Assembly: GCA_028286585.1 (NCBI GenBank)
Contig: JAQBRI010000010.1
Span: 1 to 43,936, forward strand
DNA from: Candidatus Kaiserbacteria bacterium
Lineage (GTDB): Bacteria; Patescibacteriota; Minisyncoccia; Phycocordibacterales; UBA2100
Direction: 5' to 3'
DNA: 43,936 bases
This document shows, in pieces, positions 14,379-22,226 of the stretch; position 1 is the stretch's first letter; each line of letters opens with the position of its first letter. The notes under the pieces are model-generated. The model was not told where the DNA came from. It was given only the letters and a program-made list of their open reading frames with translations, and ran no database searches. The position numbers and the translations under genes were made by a program.

Positions 14379-14545
14379 AGTAACTAACATCATTTGTTAG
14401 CAAACCCTTATATTGTTTTAGCTCGAAATCCCTACCTTCATGTCTTGAGAAGACTGAGGACAGACTAGAGTGAGATAAAAGGACGCGACCATTTGAACTC
14501 AATAACGCTGCTTCAGCGTGAGTTCGATATGTTCGCGTCTTTTTT
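14379..14545 (+). ncRNA. Candidate small RNA of about 165 nt
   Basis: Starts a few bases after the promoter above and ends at a strong composite terminator (14482-14545): GACGCGA/TCGCGTC, GAACTC/GAGTTC and ACGCTG/CAGCGT nested in one long hairpin, then TTTTTT. Upstream are CTAACA/TGTTAG and GTCTT-gag-AAGAC hairpins and a possible TTTTA...TAAAA closing helix. No ORF of meaningful length lies inside. Function unknown; it sits between the divergent operons of the element. Confidence 0.55.
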
Positions 14546-14596
14546 CGTTGAACACCCTCGTACCCACATAAAGCAGCTCGTTAGTGATTATTAATG

Positions 14597-14651
14597 AGCT
14601 TGGATGCAAAGAGGTGTATTCATATCCAAGCTGAATACACCTCTTTGTTTT
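14597..14651 (+). promoter_or_regulatory. Interleaved inverted repeats: candidate attenuator of the recombinase operon
   Basis: The pair CAAAGAGGTGTATTC (14607-14621) / GAATACACCTCTTTG (14633-14647) forms a perfect 15-bp stem followed by TTTT. Its 11-nt loop contains ATCCAAGCT (14624-14632), which pairs perfectly with AGCTTGGAT just upstream (14597-14605). The two helices are interleaved, so they would largely exclude each other, as in a terminator/antiterminator switch. ATG 14662 lies 10 bp downstream. A recombinase or regulator binding site on DNA is the alternative. Confidence 0.55.
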
Positions 14652-14661
14652 CGCGTGGAAT

Positions 14662-14865
14662 ATGAATTCAGCTAATCATTCAATGAGTACTCATAACTCC
14701 AATGCTGGTGGTATAATTTCTATTGAAGAATATCGCCAACTCTTGAGCGATACAGTAAGTACGGATGAGCAAATCAAAAAGCGAATAGCGTATCTGGAGT
14801 CATTCTGCGGAAATATAATTAGGAATGAAATACACACCTATGCAGGAAAAAAATCAAAACAATGA
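14662..14865 (+). CDS. Small protein coupled to the recombinase
   Basis: 67 residues, unknown. After a Ser/Asn-rich start, the core ISIEEYRQLLSDTVSTDEQ and KKRIAYLESFCGNIIRNEI is predicted helical. Its last 41 bases overlap the start of the recombinase gene in another frame, implying translational coupling. It could be a recombination directionality factor or regulator by position, but no sequence motif shows that. An alternative start is ATG 14683. Confidence 0.6.
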   Translation: MNSANHSMSTHNSNAGGIISIEEYRQLLSDTVSTDEQIKKRIAYLESFCGNIIRNEIHTYAGKKSKQ

Positions 14866-16444
14866 TAGTGAATTATCAGGAAGAATTGGGCTTGTATATG
14901 CTCGCGTTTCTTCAATTGGTCAGGCAAATTATGGAGGCGGTTTGGAGAGTCAAGAGTCTCGCTGTATTAGGGAGCTTAAGAATTTACAGATACCACATGT
15001 AAAGACTTTTTCAGATAGTTTTACTGGTGGAGGCGATTTTATGAAGCGGCCTGCTATGAGCGAATTATTAGCATATGTCGACTCGCATCCACATCAGAAA
15101 TTTTTGATCGTATTTGATGACCTGAAACGTTTCGCACGTGATGTTGAGTTCCATCTAAAATTACGTGCTGCTCTTCGTTATCGAAATGTCGCTCTACGAT
15201 GTCTAAATTATACCTTCGACGAATCACCCGAAGGTGTGTACACAGAACTGATAATGGCTGGTCATGCACAATTGGAACGTCAACAAAACCGCAGGCAAGT
15301 CATTCAAAAGCAGCGTGCGCGTATGGAATCTGGTCACTGGTCCCTTGCTGCGAAAAAAGGCTATACCCGTAATCCAGTCACACGCATACTTCAACCAAAT
15401 AATTTGGGTTTAACTATGCTCAAACCAGCATTAGAAGGATTTGCGACCGGTAACTTGATACGAAAGATTGATGTCTGTAGATTTTTAGTTGAATCGGGAT
15501 TTTGGAATAAACAAAGACCAGAAAAATACATACACCGTATAGATAGTATTTTACGGGATCCATTTTTCTGTGGCGATATCGAATATAAGCGTTGGGATGT
15601 TACTCGTAGAAAGGGGCAGCACGATGGCATAATTTCTTCAGAAATTTATGAAAAAATCCAAAGACGATTAAGTACCCGGGGAGCAACTGCGCGCGTGCGA
15701 AAGGATATATCAGATGAGTTTCCTTTAAGAGGCTTAGTTCTTTGTTCTTGCTGTCTTAATCCACTTACTGCAGCAAACACTACGAAAAAGAATGGTAAGA
15801 AATTTCCATATTACTACTGTCAGCATAAAGACTGTGAGAAATACGCATCAATGATTAGGAAACAAGAAGTAGAGGACAACTTCCGACATTTGCTCCACCA
15901 TAATTATCTAAGAAAAGATGTAAGTAAAATTGTAGAGGTCGTTTTTGATCGCCTATGGACGCAAGAATCAATCGTATATAGTCAACATAAACAAGGCGTA
16001 GAGCATCGTAAAAAGGATCTACAAGTGGAAATAGCAGAACTGTCTCAACTTGCTCGCAGAGCGCAATCTGAAGCGGTACAGCGTGGATATGAAGCTCAAA
16101 TGGAGCGTGTCGTAAACGAATTGGATAATATTCATGTCGGAGGCGATGATCTCGATATACCTTATCGAACCGCACTTAACAAAGTAAGTGGGCTACTGAA
16201 AAATCCCTTAGTTATATGGGATAACGTCGATACTTTAGAAAGACACAGGTTATTTTTCTTTCTTTTTGAAGAGAAACTACCTTATACGAAAAACATAGGT
16301 TATCGAACTGCTAATTCAGTAAGCAATGTAAGGCTTTTTGAGGAATTTGCTGTTGCAAATCCTCATTTGGTGGAGATGGGGGGAATTGAACCCCCGTCCA
16401 AGAAGAGAAATTTGTATGAGTCTACACGATGTAGGTCACCTTAG
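14825..16444 (+). CDS. Large serine recombinase (integrase)
   Basis: Site-specific DNA recombinase, 539 residues. Resolvase-type catalytic domain with VYARVSSIGQ (catalytic S29, R27) and later IVFDDLKRFARD; a Recombinase domain (about 175-290); a zinc ribbon with C307/C310 and C332/C337; then a coiled coil (about 385-430) as in phiC31-type integrases. The frame runs into the antisense strand of ssrA: residues 515-539 are encoded within the tmRNA gene, ending at TAG 16442-16444. This is expected if integration fused the gene end to its attachment site. Start ATG 14825 overlaps the previous ORF; ATG 14840 is an alternative. Confidence 0.92.
   Translation: MKYTPMQEKNQNNDSELSGRIGLVYARVSSIGQANYGGGLESQESRCIRELKNLQIPHVKTFSDSFTGGGDFMKRPAMSELLAYVDSHPHQKFLIVFDDLKRFARDVEFHLKLRAALRYRNVALRCLNYTFDESPEGVYTELIMAGHAQLERQQNRRQVIQKQRARMESGHWSLAAKKGYTRNPVTRILQPNNLGLTMLKPALEGFATGNLIRKIDVCRFLVESGFWNKQRPEKYIHRIDSILRDPFFCGDIEYKRWDVTRRKGQHDGIISSEIYEKIQRRLSTRGATARVRKDISDEFPLRGLVLCSCCLNPLTAANTTKKNGKKFPYYYCQHKDCEKYASMIRKQEVEDNFRHLLHHNYLRKDVSKIVEVVFDRLWTQESIVYSQHKQGVEHRKKDLQVEIAELSQLARRAQSEAVQRGYEAQMERVVNELDNIHVGGDDLDIPYRTALNKVSGLLKNPLVIWDNVDTLERHRLFFFLFEEKLPYTKNIGYRTANSVSNVRLFEEFAVANPHLVEMGGIEPPSKKRNLYESTRCRSP
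16339..16363. other. Imperfect dyad at the recombinase/ssrA junction
   Basis: GAGGAATTTGC-tgtt-GCAAATCCTC, one bulged base, ends 3 bp outside the tmRNA CCA end. It could be half of an att site for the serine recombinase, or a weak hairpin just after tmRNA. It lacks a T tract on the minus strand, so it is not a good terminator for ssrA. Confidence 0.4.
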
Positions 16445-16753
16445 ATTTTAAGTTGCATATGTATAAGATGAACAAAATCATACACAACCGAGCTCAATCC
16501 TTGCCTTTGTAGTGAGCAGGTACAAAAGTGTGCGTAAGTTAAATGACGCTCAATAATCGCTCTTACGCAAGACGATTACGAAACGGCGCATTGGCGATTA
16601 AGCGAATGCGAGCTGCAAATCTGCCAACTGAATTGGTGACAAAGTTGCCCGTGCTGTTTTATTTGCACTTAGGTTTTGAATAGTTATACGCAGTTATTCA
16701 ATGCGATCGCGCACATACAGATTCCGTACTTCCTGTCGAAGCCAGTCATCCCC
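16367..16753 (-). ncRNA. ssrA: Transfer-messenger RNA
   Basis: Rescues stalled ribosomes with SmpB. The 5' end GGGGATGACTGGCTTCGACAGG pairs with CATCTCC before an encoded CCA, forming the alanine-type acceptor arm. The T arm GGGGGTTCAATTCCCCC is clear. The tag frame reads from GCA (minus strand, complement 16664-16666) to TAA (complement 16598-16600) and gives a 22-residue tag that starts ANKTA and ends LAFA, longer than the E. coli tag of ANDENYALAA. Several downstream pseudoknot-like helices are visible (for example around 16500-16560). It lies just after smpB on the same strand. Confidence 0.95.
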
Positions 16754-16785
16754 CTACAACACACCACAGGAGTGGCGCGTTGTAG
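16754..16785 (-). promoter_or_regulatory. Hairpin between smpB and ssrA
   Basis: Minus strand CTACAACGCGCCAC / GTGGTGTGTTGTAG with loop TCCT, 14 bp including GU pairs, ends one base before the tmRNA 5' end. No T tract follows. It may be a processing site of a joint smpB-ssrA transcript. Confidence 0.5.
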
Positions 16786-16803
16786 GCGAATGGCTGAAAA
16801 CAG

Positions 16804-17253
16804 TTAACGGTCTTTAATTTTCAAAGTTCTATCGATGTCTCGCTTGGTATCTCTTTCTGCAATGGTTGCACGCTTGTCGGCTTTCTTTTTACCCTTTGCT
16901 ATACCAATTTCGAGCTTCAAATTCCTACCTTTATTATACATCGCAATTGGTATAGTTGTCAAACCTTTCTCGTGCTCAGCGCCTTCAATATCCCTAAGTT
17001 CCTTGTGATTAAGGAGGAGTCTTCTATTTCGCTCGGGATCATATGATTCTGGGGCGTTTTTTGGCTGAAATGGGGGAATTGTTGAGCCAATAAGATATGC
17101 CTCACCGCCCCGAACTACCACCCGAGCACCCTTGAGTGATCCTAATCCCGCACGTATCGATTTGACTTCGTAGCCAAAAAGCTCGATTCCTGCCTCAAAT
17201 CGATCGAGTATTTCGTAATCCAAAAGTGTCCGTTTGTTGTCGATGAGTGACAT
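16804..17253 (-). CDS. smpB: SsrA-binding protein SmpB
   Basis: Partner of tmRNA in trans-translation, 149 residues, the normal length. Shows NKRTLLDYEILDRFEAGIEL, GYEVKSIRAG, the beta-barrel core, GLTTIPIAMY and a basic C-terminal tail (KGKKKADKRATIAERDTKRD), which folds in the ribosomal A site. Directly upstream of ssrA on the same strand. TATAGT lies 6 bp before the ATG. Confidence 0.96.
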   Translation of the reverse strand: MSLIDNKRTLLDYEILDRFEAGIELFGYEVKSIRAGLGSLKGARVVVRGGEAYLIGSTIPPFQPKNAPESYDPERNRRLLLNHKELRDIEGAEHEKGLTTIPIAMYNKGRNLKLEIGIAKGKKKADKRATIAERDTKRDIDRTLKIKDR

Positions 17254-17259
17254 GCAAAT

Positions 17260-17265
17260 ACTATA
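17260..17265 (-). promoter_or_regulatory. -10 box of smpB
   Basis: TATAGT (minus strand) 6 bp before ATG 17253; divergent from the ftsH promoter. Confidence 0.5.
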
Positions 17266-17286
17266 TCATTCAACGCCACAATACTG

Positions 17287-17292
17287 TATAAT
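17287..17292 (+). promoter_or_regulatory. -10 box of ftsH
   Basis: TATAAT, 15 bp before ATG 17308. The GTG at 17293 abuts this box and cannot be the start. Confidence 0.6.
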
Positions 17293-17307
17293 GTGCCAAC
17301 AGAATAT

Positions 17308-19233
17308 ATGCCAAAAAAAGACATCAAAACCGAAGAAAAAAAGCCCGTACAGACTCCTCCTGGCAAGAAACCAGAGGGTATTAATATTTGGATACAACTC
17401 GGAGCCGCGCTCGTTGTTTTTGTCATACTCTCAGTAGGGTATTCGTCGGTCAAGCAGTATTTCACCGACCAAAATAACGTCGTTCCATTTTCACAAATCG
17501 CGCAAGATATCATCGCGGGTAAGATTAGTTCCGTCACTGTTGCGGGGGACAGTATAACTGCGACCTACACCGACAAGAGCGAAAAAAAGTCACGCAAGGA
17601 ATCAGAGGATTCACTGACCAACACATTGGCGCGCTATGGTGTGACACCGGCAGAATTTGCTACGGTAAAAATTGATGTCGAGGATCAAAGCGGTGTCAGA
17701 TTTTGGTTTTTGACACTCGCACCACTCATCATTCCGATAATTCTTTTGTTCGGACTCATGTGGTATCTCTCGCGACAACTTCGCGGTGGCGGTATGCAGG
17801 CACTTTCGTTTGGCCGTTCGCTCGCACGACTCATTAGTCCTGAGGATCAGGTACAGCGAGTACTTTTTTCTGATGTTGCTGGAGCAAAAGAAGCAAAAGA
17901 AGAACTTACAGAAATTGTCGACTTTCTCAAAAATCCAGACAAGTTTCTCAAAATCGGTGCACGTATTCCAAAGGGCGTACTACTTATGGGAGCACCGGGT
18001 ACCGGTAAGACGATGCTTGCTCGCGCTGTAGCGGGTGAAGCGGGGGTACCATTTTTCTCGATCTCCGGATCCGAGTTTGTTGAAATGTTTGTAGGTGTTG
18101 GTGCGTCACGCGTTCGCGATCTTTTTACTACTGCAAAAACCGCATCACCCGCGATTATTTTTATTGATGAAATAGATGCCGTTGGTCGTATCCGCGGAGC
18201 GGGAACAGGTGGCGGAAATGATGAGCGCGAACAAACTCTAAATCAAATTCTCGTCGAGATGGATGGTTTTGAACCAAGTGAAAAAGTCATTGTGATGGCA
18301 GCTACCAACCGCCCAGACGTGCTCGACCCGGCGCTTTTGCGTCCAGGACGTTTTGATCGACGGGTGACTATCGACCTTCCAGACAGAAAGGATCGCGAAG
18401 ATATTCTTATTTCACATGCCCGCCAAAAGCCAATGGGACCTGATACGAGTTTTCCTGTCATTGCAGAGCGGACACCGGGATTTAGCGGAGCTGACTTGGC
18501 CAACCTTATGAACGAGGCTGCCATTCTTGCCGCACGCGAAAACCGAACAGAGATTACGCAGTATGATTTGATCCGCAGTATCGAAAAGGTAATGCTCGGT
18601 CCCGAAAGACGATCACATATTTTGAGTAAAAAAGAAAAAGAGATTACCGCGTATCACGAAGCGGGTCACGCACTTGTTTCGAGTATCTTGCCGTATGCCG
18701 ATCCAGTGCACAAAGTTTCGATCATTAGTCGCGGACGTGCTGCTGGATATACATTGCACCTCCCATTCGAAGATCGAAAGCTCCAATCACGTAAAGCGTT
18801 TCTTGATGACATTGCGGTCTCACTTGGCGGATACTTGGCAGAAAAAATGATTTATGGAGATATTACGACTGGTGCATCGAACGACCTGCAAGTATTAACA
18901 GCGCTTGCCCGCGACATGGTTACCCGATACGGAATGTCAGAAAAGCTGGGTCCAATAGCGCTTGATGCGGCACAGGGCAGAACCATGTTTGGTAGCGGCA
19001 TTGAGCAGGGTGATTCACAATCAGAACATGTGTCTGCTTCTATTGATGCCGAAGTTCGATTTATTATCGAAGGCGCGCAAGCACGAGCAACAGAAGTGCT
19101 TACAACGCACCGCAAGGCGCTCGATGCGATTGCACTCAAGCTTGTCGAAGTAGAAACACTCGAACGAGAAGAATTTGAAAAGATTTTGGTATTGAACGGC
19201 ATCGAACCAAAAAAGAGGGAAGATGTAATCTAA
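17308..19233 (+). CDS. ftsH: ATP-dependent zinc metalloprotease FtsH
   Basis: Membrane-anchored AAA+ protease removing damaged membrane and short-lived proteins, 641 residues. Two membrane segments (about 28-45 and 132-153) flank an extracytoplasmic domain. The AAA module has Walker A GAPGTGKT (228-235), FIDEIDAVG, and arginine finger region RPGRFDR. The protease zinc site is HEAGH (450-454), with the later [13 protein letters not shown] supplying the third ligand. Start at ATG 17308 ([11 protein letters not shown]). A terminator follows the stop. Confidence 0.97.
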   Translation: MPKKDIKTEEKKPVQTPPGKKPEGINIWIQLGAALVVFVILSVGYSSVKQYFTDQNNVVPFSQIAQDIIAGKISSVTVAGDSITATYTDKSEKKSRKESEDSLTNTLARYGVTPAEFATVKIDVEDQSGVRFWFLTLAPLIIPIILLFGLMWYLSRQLRGGGMQALSFGRSLARLISPEDQVQRVLFSDVAGAKEAKEELTEIVDFLKNPDKFLKIGARIPKGVLLMGAPGTGKTMLARAVAGEAGVPFFSISGSEFVEMFVGVGASRVRDLFTTAKTASPAIIFIDEIDAVGRIRGAGTGGGNDEREQTLNQILVEMDGFEPSEKVIVMAATNRPDVLDPALLRPGRFDRRVTIDLPDRKDREDILISHARQKPMGPDTSFPVIAERTPGFSGADLANLMNEAAILAARENRTEITQYDLIRSIEKVMLGPERRSHILSKKEKEITAYHEAGHALVSSILPYADPVHKVSIISRGRAAGYTLHLPFEDRKLQSRKAFLDDIAVSLGGYLAEKMIYGDITTGASNDLQVLTALARDMVTRYGMSEKLGPIALDAAQGRTMFGSGIEQGDSQSEHVSASIDAEVRFIIEGAQARATEVLTTHRKALDAIALKLVEVETLEREEFEKILVLNGIEPKKREDVI

Positions 19234-19257
19234 TTACATTCTAATGACATGCATTGA

Positions 19258-19285
19258 AAAAGGCGGGATGTTGAGTCCCGCCTTT
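19258..19285. terminator. Terminator between ftsH and the next gene
   Basis: AAGGCGGGA / TCCCGCCTT stem with A-rich and T-ended flanks; serves ftsH and possibly the convergent minus-strand gene. Confidence 0.8.
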
Positions 19286-19288
19286 GTG

Positions 19289-19789
19289 CTAATGGAGCGT
19301 TAATGATGAGGTGTGATAATATCGCCAGCTGAGCGATATTATCTCCTGCACTTGAGGGTGGATTTCGATCGAGCTGAAGTGTTCGTTGCAAATCCTGTCT
19401 GCTCTAGTAGAGATGTCCATCATTTTCTCGATGATTGAATTCACTTTCTCCATAGAGTGATCTTCCAAGAGGCGCTTGATGCATTCATCGAGCCATTGGT
19501 GTGCAAGTGAAAGATAAAACGAAATCGGACGACTGAAGCATGCATCGTGCCCGTATCGATCGTGAAGAAATAATAAGTTACGAAGCTCAAATCCAACACA
19601 GTTGTTTGGATTGGCACTATCCAATAAAAGAACTAGAGACTTGTCGGGCGAGACACGTCTTTTGATTCGGCACGATGATTTTTGCGGTATCCTTACCCGC
19701 AAGACATCGGTTTTGGGATAAAAGCACATCCCATATTCGCGCATATGGAAACGATAGTTTCGAATTCGATGATCTGCCTCAGCGTGCAT
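19289..19789 (-). CDS. Hypothetical protein
   Basis: 166 residues if started at ATG 19789, which has GGAGG 5 bp upstream; ATG 19810 would add 7 residues. The first part (TDVLRVRIPQKSSCRIKRRVSPDKSLVLLLDSANPNNCVGFELRN) looks like a small beta-domain of the DUF2283 type, and the second half is helical with a Cys/His-bearing stretch. TATACT at 19826-19831 (complement) is a likely -10. It is the last of three minus-strand genes with Shine-Dalgarno starts (pyrD-like, pyrC-like, this), but it has its own promoter and a terminator lies between. Function unknown. Confidence 0.55.
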   Translation of the reverse strand: MHAEADHRIRNYRFHMREYGMCFYPKTDVLRVRIPQKSSCRIKRRVSPDKSLVLLLDSANPNNCVGFELRNLLFLHDRYGHDACFSRPISFYLSLAHQWLDECIKRLLEDHSMEKVNSIIEKMMDISTRADRICNEHFSSIEIHPQVQEIISLSWRYYHTSSLTLH

Positions 19790-19863
19790 CGCATCCTCCA
19801 TCAAACGCATTACAACTATCCCCACAGTATACCGATTGTCCGCCGAGTCAAGATTATAAAAAG

Positions 19864-19892
19864 TGCCCTCGGCGCGCAGTGCGCCGAGGGCA
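19864..19892 (-). terminator. Terminator after the dihydroorotase gene
   Basis: TGCCCTCGGCGC / GCGCCGAGGGCA, perfect 12-bp stem with a 5-nt loop, and TTTTTA on the minus strand. Confidence 0.88.
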
Positions 19893-19906
19893 AAATATCA
19901 ACTGGT

Positions 19907-21019
19907 TTATACTCGCTGCCAACTGAGAGTTCCGCCTTCATCGAAGGAGACAATATCGTCTGGCCCTTCAGTGCCCATGGCAACATATCTGTGAGCGGGT
20001 TGCCAGGGCTTTCGAACAAGCTCGACCATTTTATTGCTCGGATCGATGCCGATGTATTTTGCAAAATTAGTTGAGGAAAACCGCTCAAAACGTTCGTCGA
20101 GTCTCCCGAGTGAATCAAAGAGTTTGGCATATCGCTCGAGTGCATGGGTCATAAGCACTCCACTTTTGCAGCATCCAGCTTCTTTGTCGCGTTTGGGATG
20201 TGCCGCAGAATCCGTTCCGAGCCAGACAAAGTCATGACCTTCAGTCATGAATTCATGCAGCTCCTTCCGGTGCTCAGACGACTGCAAGATTGGCATCCAG
20301 CCAACATGCGTGTTGTATCCCCGGCGAAACAGGTCGCGCCGGTCGAGCGTCGAATGATGAACGGTCATCGAACATCCTAGAAATTCGCCGCCGTGCTTGC
20401 GCATGTATTCGACGCCTGTGATCGTCGACAAGTGTTCGATCGATATCTGGAGTGTCGGATGTGCATCGCGAATGCGTGGCAAAATATTTTCGATGAAGTA
20501 TGGCTCCTGATCGTATGGATCGAGCTCAATGCCGTTAGCATCAACCCCCGCTGCCGCATGGATGAAGAAGATACCTCCCTTATTAGCAAGCTGCCACAGT
20601 ACTCGGTACGGTTCCGTCAGTCTCGTCCAGAGCGCACTCACGTCCTTGACGCCCCTATCACTGTTGGTTGTCAGTCCTGGTGGATAGAACTTTACACCCA
20701 TAATATCCTTCCTTATGAGTGCAGCAGCAACTTCGCTTGAATTGATTTCGTCGGTGAGATACATCGTCATCAGGGGAATGAAATTTGTACGCGAAAACTC
20801 CATAATATCCTTGCGATAGTTCCGGGCATCTTCGATCGTGGTAATCGGCGGATCCAGATTCGGCATGAATACCGCAGCGTGAAATTCTTCAGAAAGTGTG
20901 GGAACAGTGATCTGAAGAATACCGCTCGACTTATCGCGAGCATGAAAATGCCCTTCGATCGGCATGCGCATACGAAACCACATAATACGACCCTGGTCGT
21001 CTCGTTTCCAGATTTGCAT
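19907..21019 (-). CDS. pyrC: Dihydroorotase-like amidohydrolase (PyrC type)
   Basis: Would catalyse the reversible cyclisation of carbamoyl aspartate to dihydroorotate in pyrimidine synthesis. Metal site: GHFHARD (H24, H26), the carboxylated lysine in GVKFYPPG (K110), IHAAAG (H154), IEHLST (H196) and GTDSAAH (D270). MPNLDPP is typical of class II PyrC. Start ATG 21019 is chosen because AGGAG lies 8 bp upstream; a start at 21082 would add 21 unrelated residues. It follows a pyrD-like gene, which supports the assignment, although a terminator sits between them. PyrC from E. coli is similar in length. Confidence 0.88.
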   Translation of the reverse strand: MQIWKRDDQGRIMWFRMRMPIEGHFHARDKSSGILQITVPTLSEEFHAAVFMPNLDPPITTIEDARNYRKDIMEFSRTNFIPLMTMYLTDEINSSEVAAALIRKDIMGVKFYPPGLTTNSDRGVKDVSALWTRLTEPYRVLWQLANKGGIFFIHAAAGVDANGIELDPYDQEPYFIENILPRIRDAHPTLQISIEHLSTITGVEYMRKHGGEFLGCSMTVHHSTLDRRDLFRRGYNTHVGWMPILQSSEHRKELHEFMTEGHDFVWLGTDSAAHPKRDKEAGCCKSGVLMTHALERYAKLFDSLGRLDERFERFSSTNFAKYIGIDPSNKMVELVRKPWQPAHRYVAMGTEGPDDIVSFDEGGTLSWQRV

Positions 21020-21109
21020 GTCACACAACTCCTCTATGTCTGTGTTGTCGGAGAACAATTGTTTCCCAGCGCACAGTATCAAAGTACAGATAGAGAAGCA
21101 ATAAAAAAG

Positions 21110-21137
21110 AAAGTGGCGTCCCGGAGGACGCCACTTT
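21110..21137 (-). terminator. Terminator after the pyrD-like gene
   Basis: AAAGTGGCGTCC / GGACGCCACTTT, perfect 12-bp stem with CGGA-type tetraloop; minus-strand flank CTTTTTT. Confidence 0.88.
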
Positions 21138-21154
21138 AAAAAGTTCTACATATT

Positions 21155-22123
21155 CTAGTCGGGAAGGCCGTACTCGACGAGGTAATCCACCAGCCCCGTA
21201 TGACCAACGCTCTTGTCGCCCATAATTATTTCTTGCGCGACTTTCGGATCGAGGTTTCTTCGCGAAAGTGCTGTATTGAACTGGAATCCATGTGCGCCGA
21301 GACAGAGATACTTGTACGCATCAAGTCCGCTGTCGATGCCGCCTGCTGCAATAAGTTTAGTTTTCGTTCCCTTAACTATTTCGCGCGCCTGCATAAGCAT
21401 GCCGCTCACGATTGGAATGAGAGCTTTCCCGCCAAGACCGCCTCGCCCCATATTGATCGCCGGTTTGCCAAGCTCTTTCTCGAGATACGAATTCGGAATT
21501 GTATTCGCCAGGATCACGTAGTCGATCCCAATATCCACGCATGCTTTGATGTTTGGAATGAGAAACCGTGCTTCGGTAATCGGCGCATGTTTGATAGCAG
21601 TCAGAAGACCTCCTGCACCATTTTTGAGTGAAGCTACACCTTCACGAAATGCATCACTATCAAAGCATACGATGGGCTTGAACTTTCCGTCGACGACCAT
21701 GTTGCCGCACGAAAAATTCCCCTCCACTATATTGGCGGCATTGTAACTTGCGATATCGGCAGCCATGTAATGGTATTCCTCGGGGTCGAACTTATTTCCC
21801 GCAGAAATACTGACGCAAAAGTTCGCGCCAGCATCATTGACACTCTGGCAAATTTTCCGAAGAAGCGGGAGAGTTGCTTCGTGGCCCTGGTTTGGTATTC
21901 CCAAGGCGTTGATCGAATTCCCGGTCTTTTCATCATAGAAAAAATTGTTACCGGTGTTGCCTTCGCGCGGTTCCATCGTGTATGAACCATAGGTGACGAC
22001 TCGCATGCCCGTCCGTGCAAATCTCTCTGCTGTTTTCAGGTTTTTGCAAGTACCTGCCGCGTTGCCCCAAGAGAGAGACTGTATGTATTCCAGGGCCTTA
22101 TCAGGAGTGCTAAAAGTGTTCAT
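21155..22123 (-). CDS. pyrD: Dihydroorotate dehydrogenase-like flavoprotein
   Basis: FMN-dependent oxidation of dihydroorotate to orotate is the likely role, 322 residues. VEGNFSCGN (C139) matches the catalytic-cysteine NxSCPN motif of soluble class 1 enzymes, rather than the serine of class 2. The FMN-phosphate segment AAGGIDSG and the GLGGKALIPIVSG stretch are present. The usual Pro after the Cys is Gly. A Shine-Dalgarno AGAGG lies 6 bp before ATG 22123. It pairs with the dihydroorotase gene downstream; other pyr genes are not in the window. Could act on a related pyrimidine. Confidence 0.82.
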   Translation of the reverse strand: MNTFSTPDKALEYIQSLSWGNAAGTCKNLKTAERFARTGMRVVTYGSYTMEPREGNTGNNFFYDEKTGNSINALGIPNQGHEATLPLLRKICQSVNDAGANFCVSISAGNKFDPEEYHYMAADIASYNAANIVEGNFSCGNMVVDGKFKPIVCFDSDAFREGVASLKNGAGGLLTAIKHAPITEARFLIPNIKACVDIGIDYVILANTIPNSYLEKELGKPAINMGRGGLGGKALIPIVSGMLMQAREIVKGTKTKLIAAGGIDSGLDAYKYLCLGAHGFQFNTALSRRNLDPKVAQEIIMGDKSVGHTGLVDYLVEYGLPD

Positions 22124-22214
22124 ACCACACCTCTATTTGGAAGAGCTGATTGCTCTCGCGACAGACTATCACGAGACTCATTTTTGAGCGAGAGGTATTG
22201 TTTGTGTCATTTGC

Positions 22215-22220
22215 TATACT
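22215..22220 (+). promoter_or_regulatory. -10 box of the malic enzyme gene
   Basis: TGC-TATACT, extended -10, 6 bp before ATG 22227; leaderless. Confidence 0.6.
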
Positions 22221-22226
22221 AAAGTA

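Larger units (their letters stand above)
10930..16369. mobile_element. Putative integrative element at the 3' end of ssrA
   Basis: A block of accessory genes ends exactly where the tmRNA gene ends: CCA at 16367-16369. It contains a large serine recombinase next to ssrA, a terminase-small-subunit-like protein, several unknown genes and a spacer packed with structured RNA signals, and looks more AT-rich than the flanks by eye. The right border is well supported. The left border is a guess: no direct repeat of the ssrA 3' end was found, as expected for serine integrases, whose shared core can be 2 bp. Confidence 0.5.
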
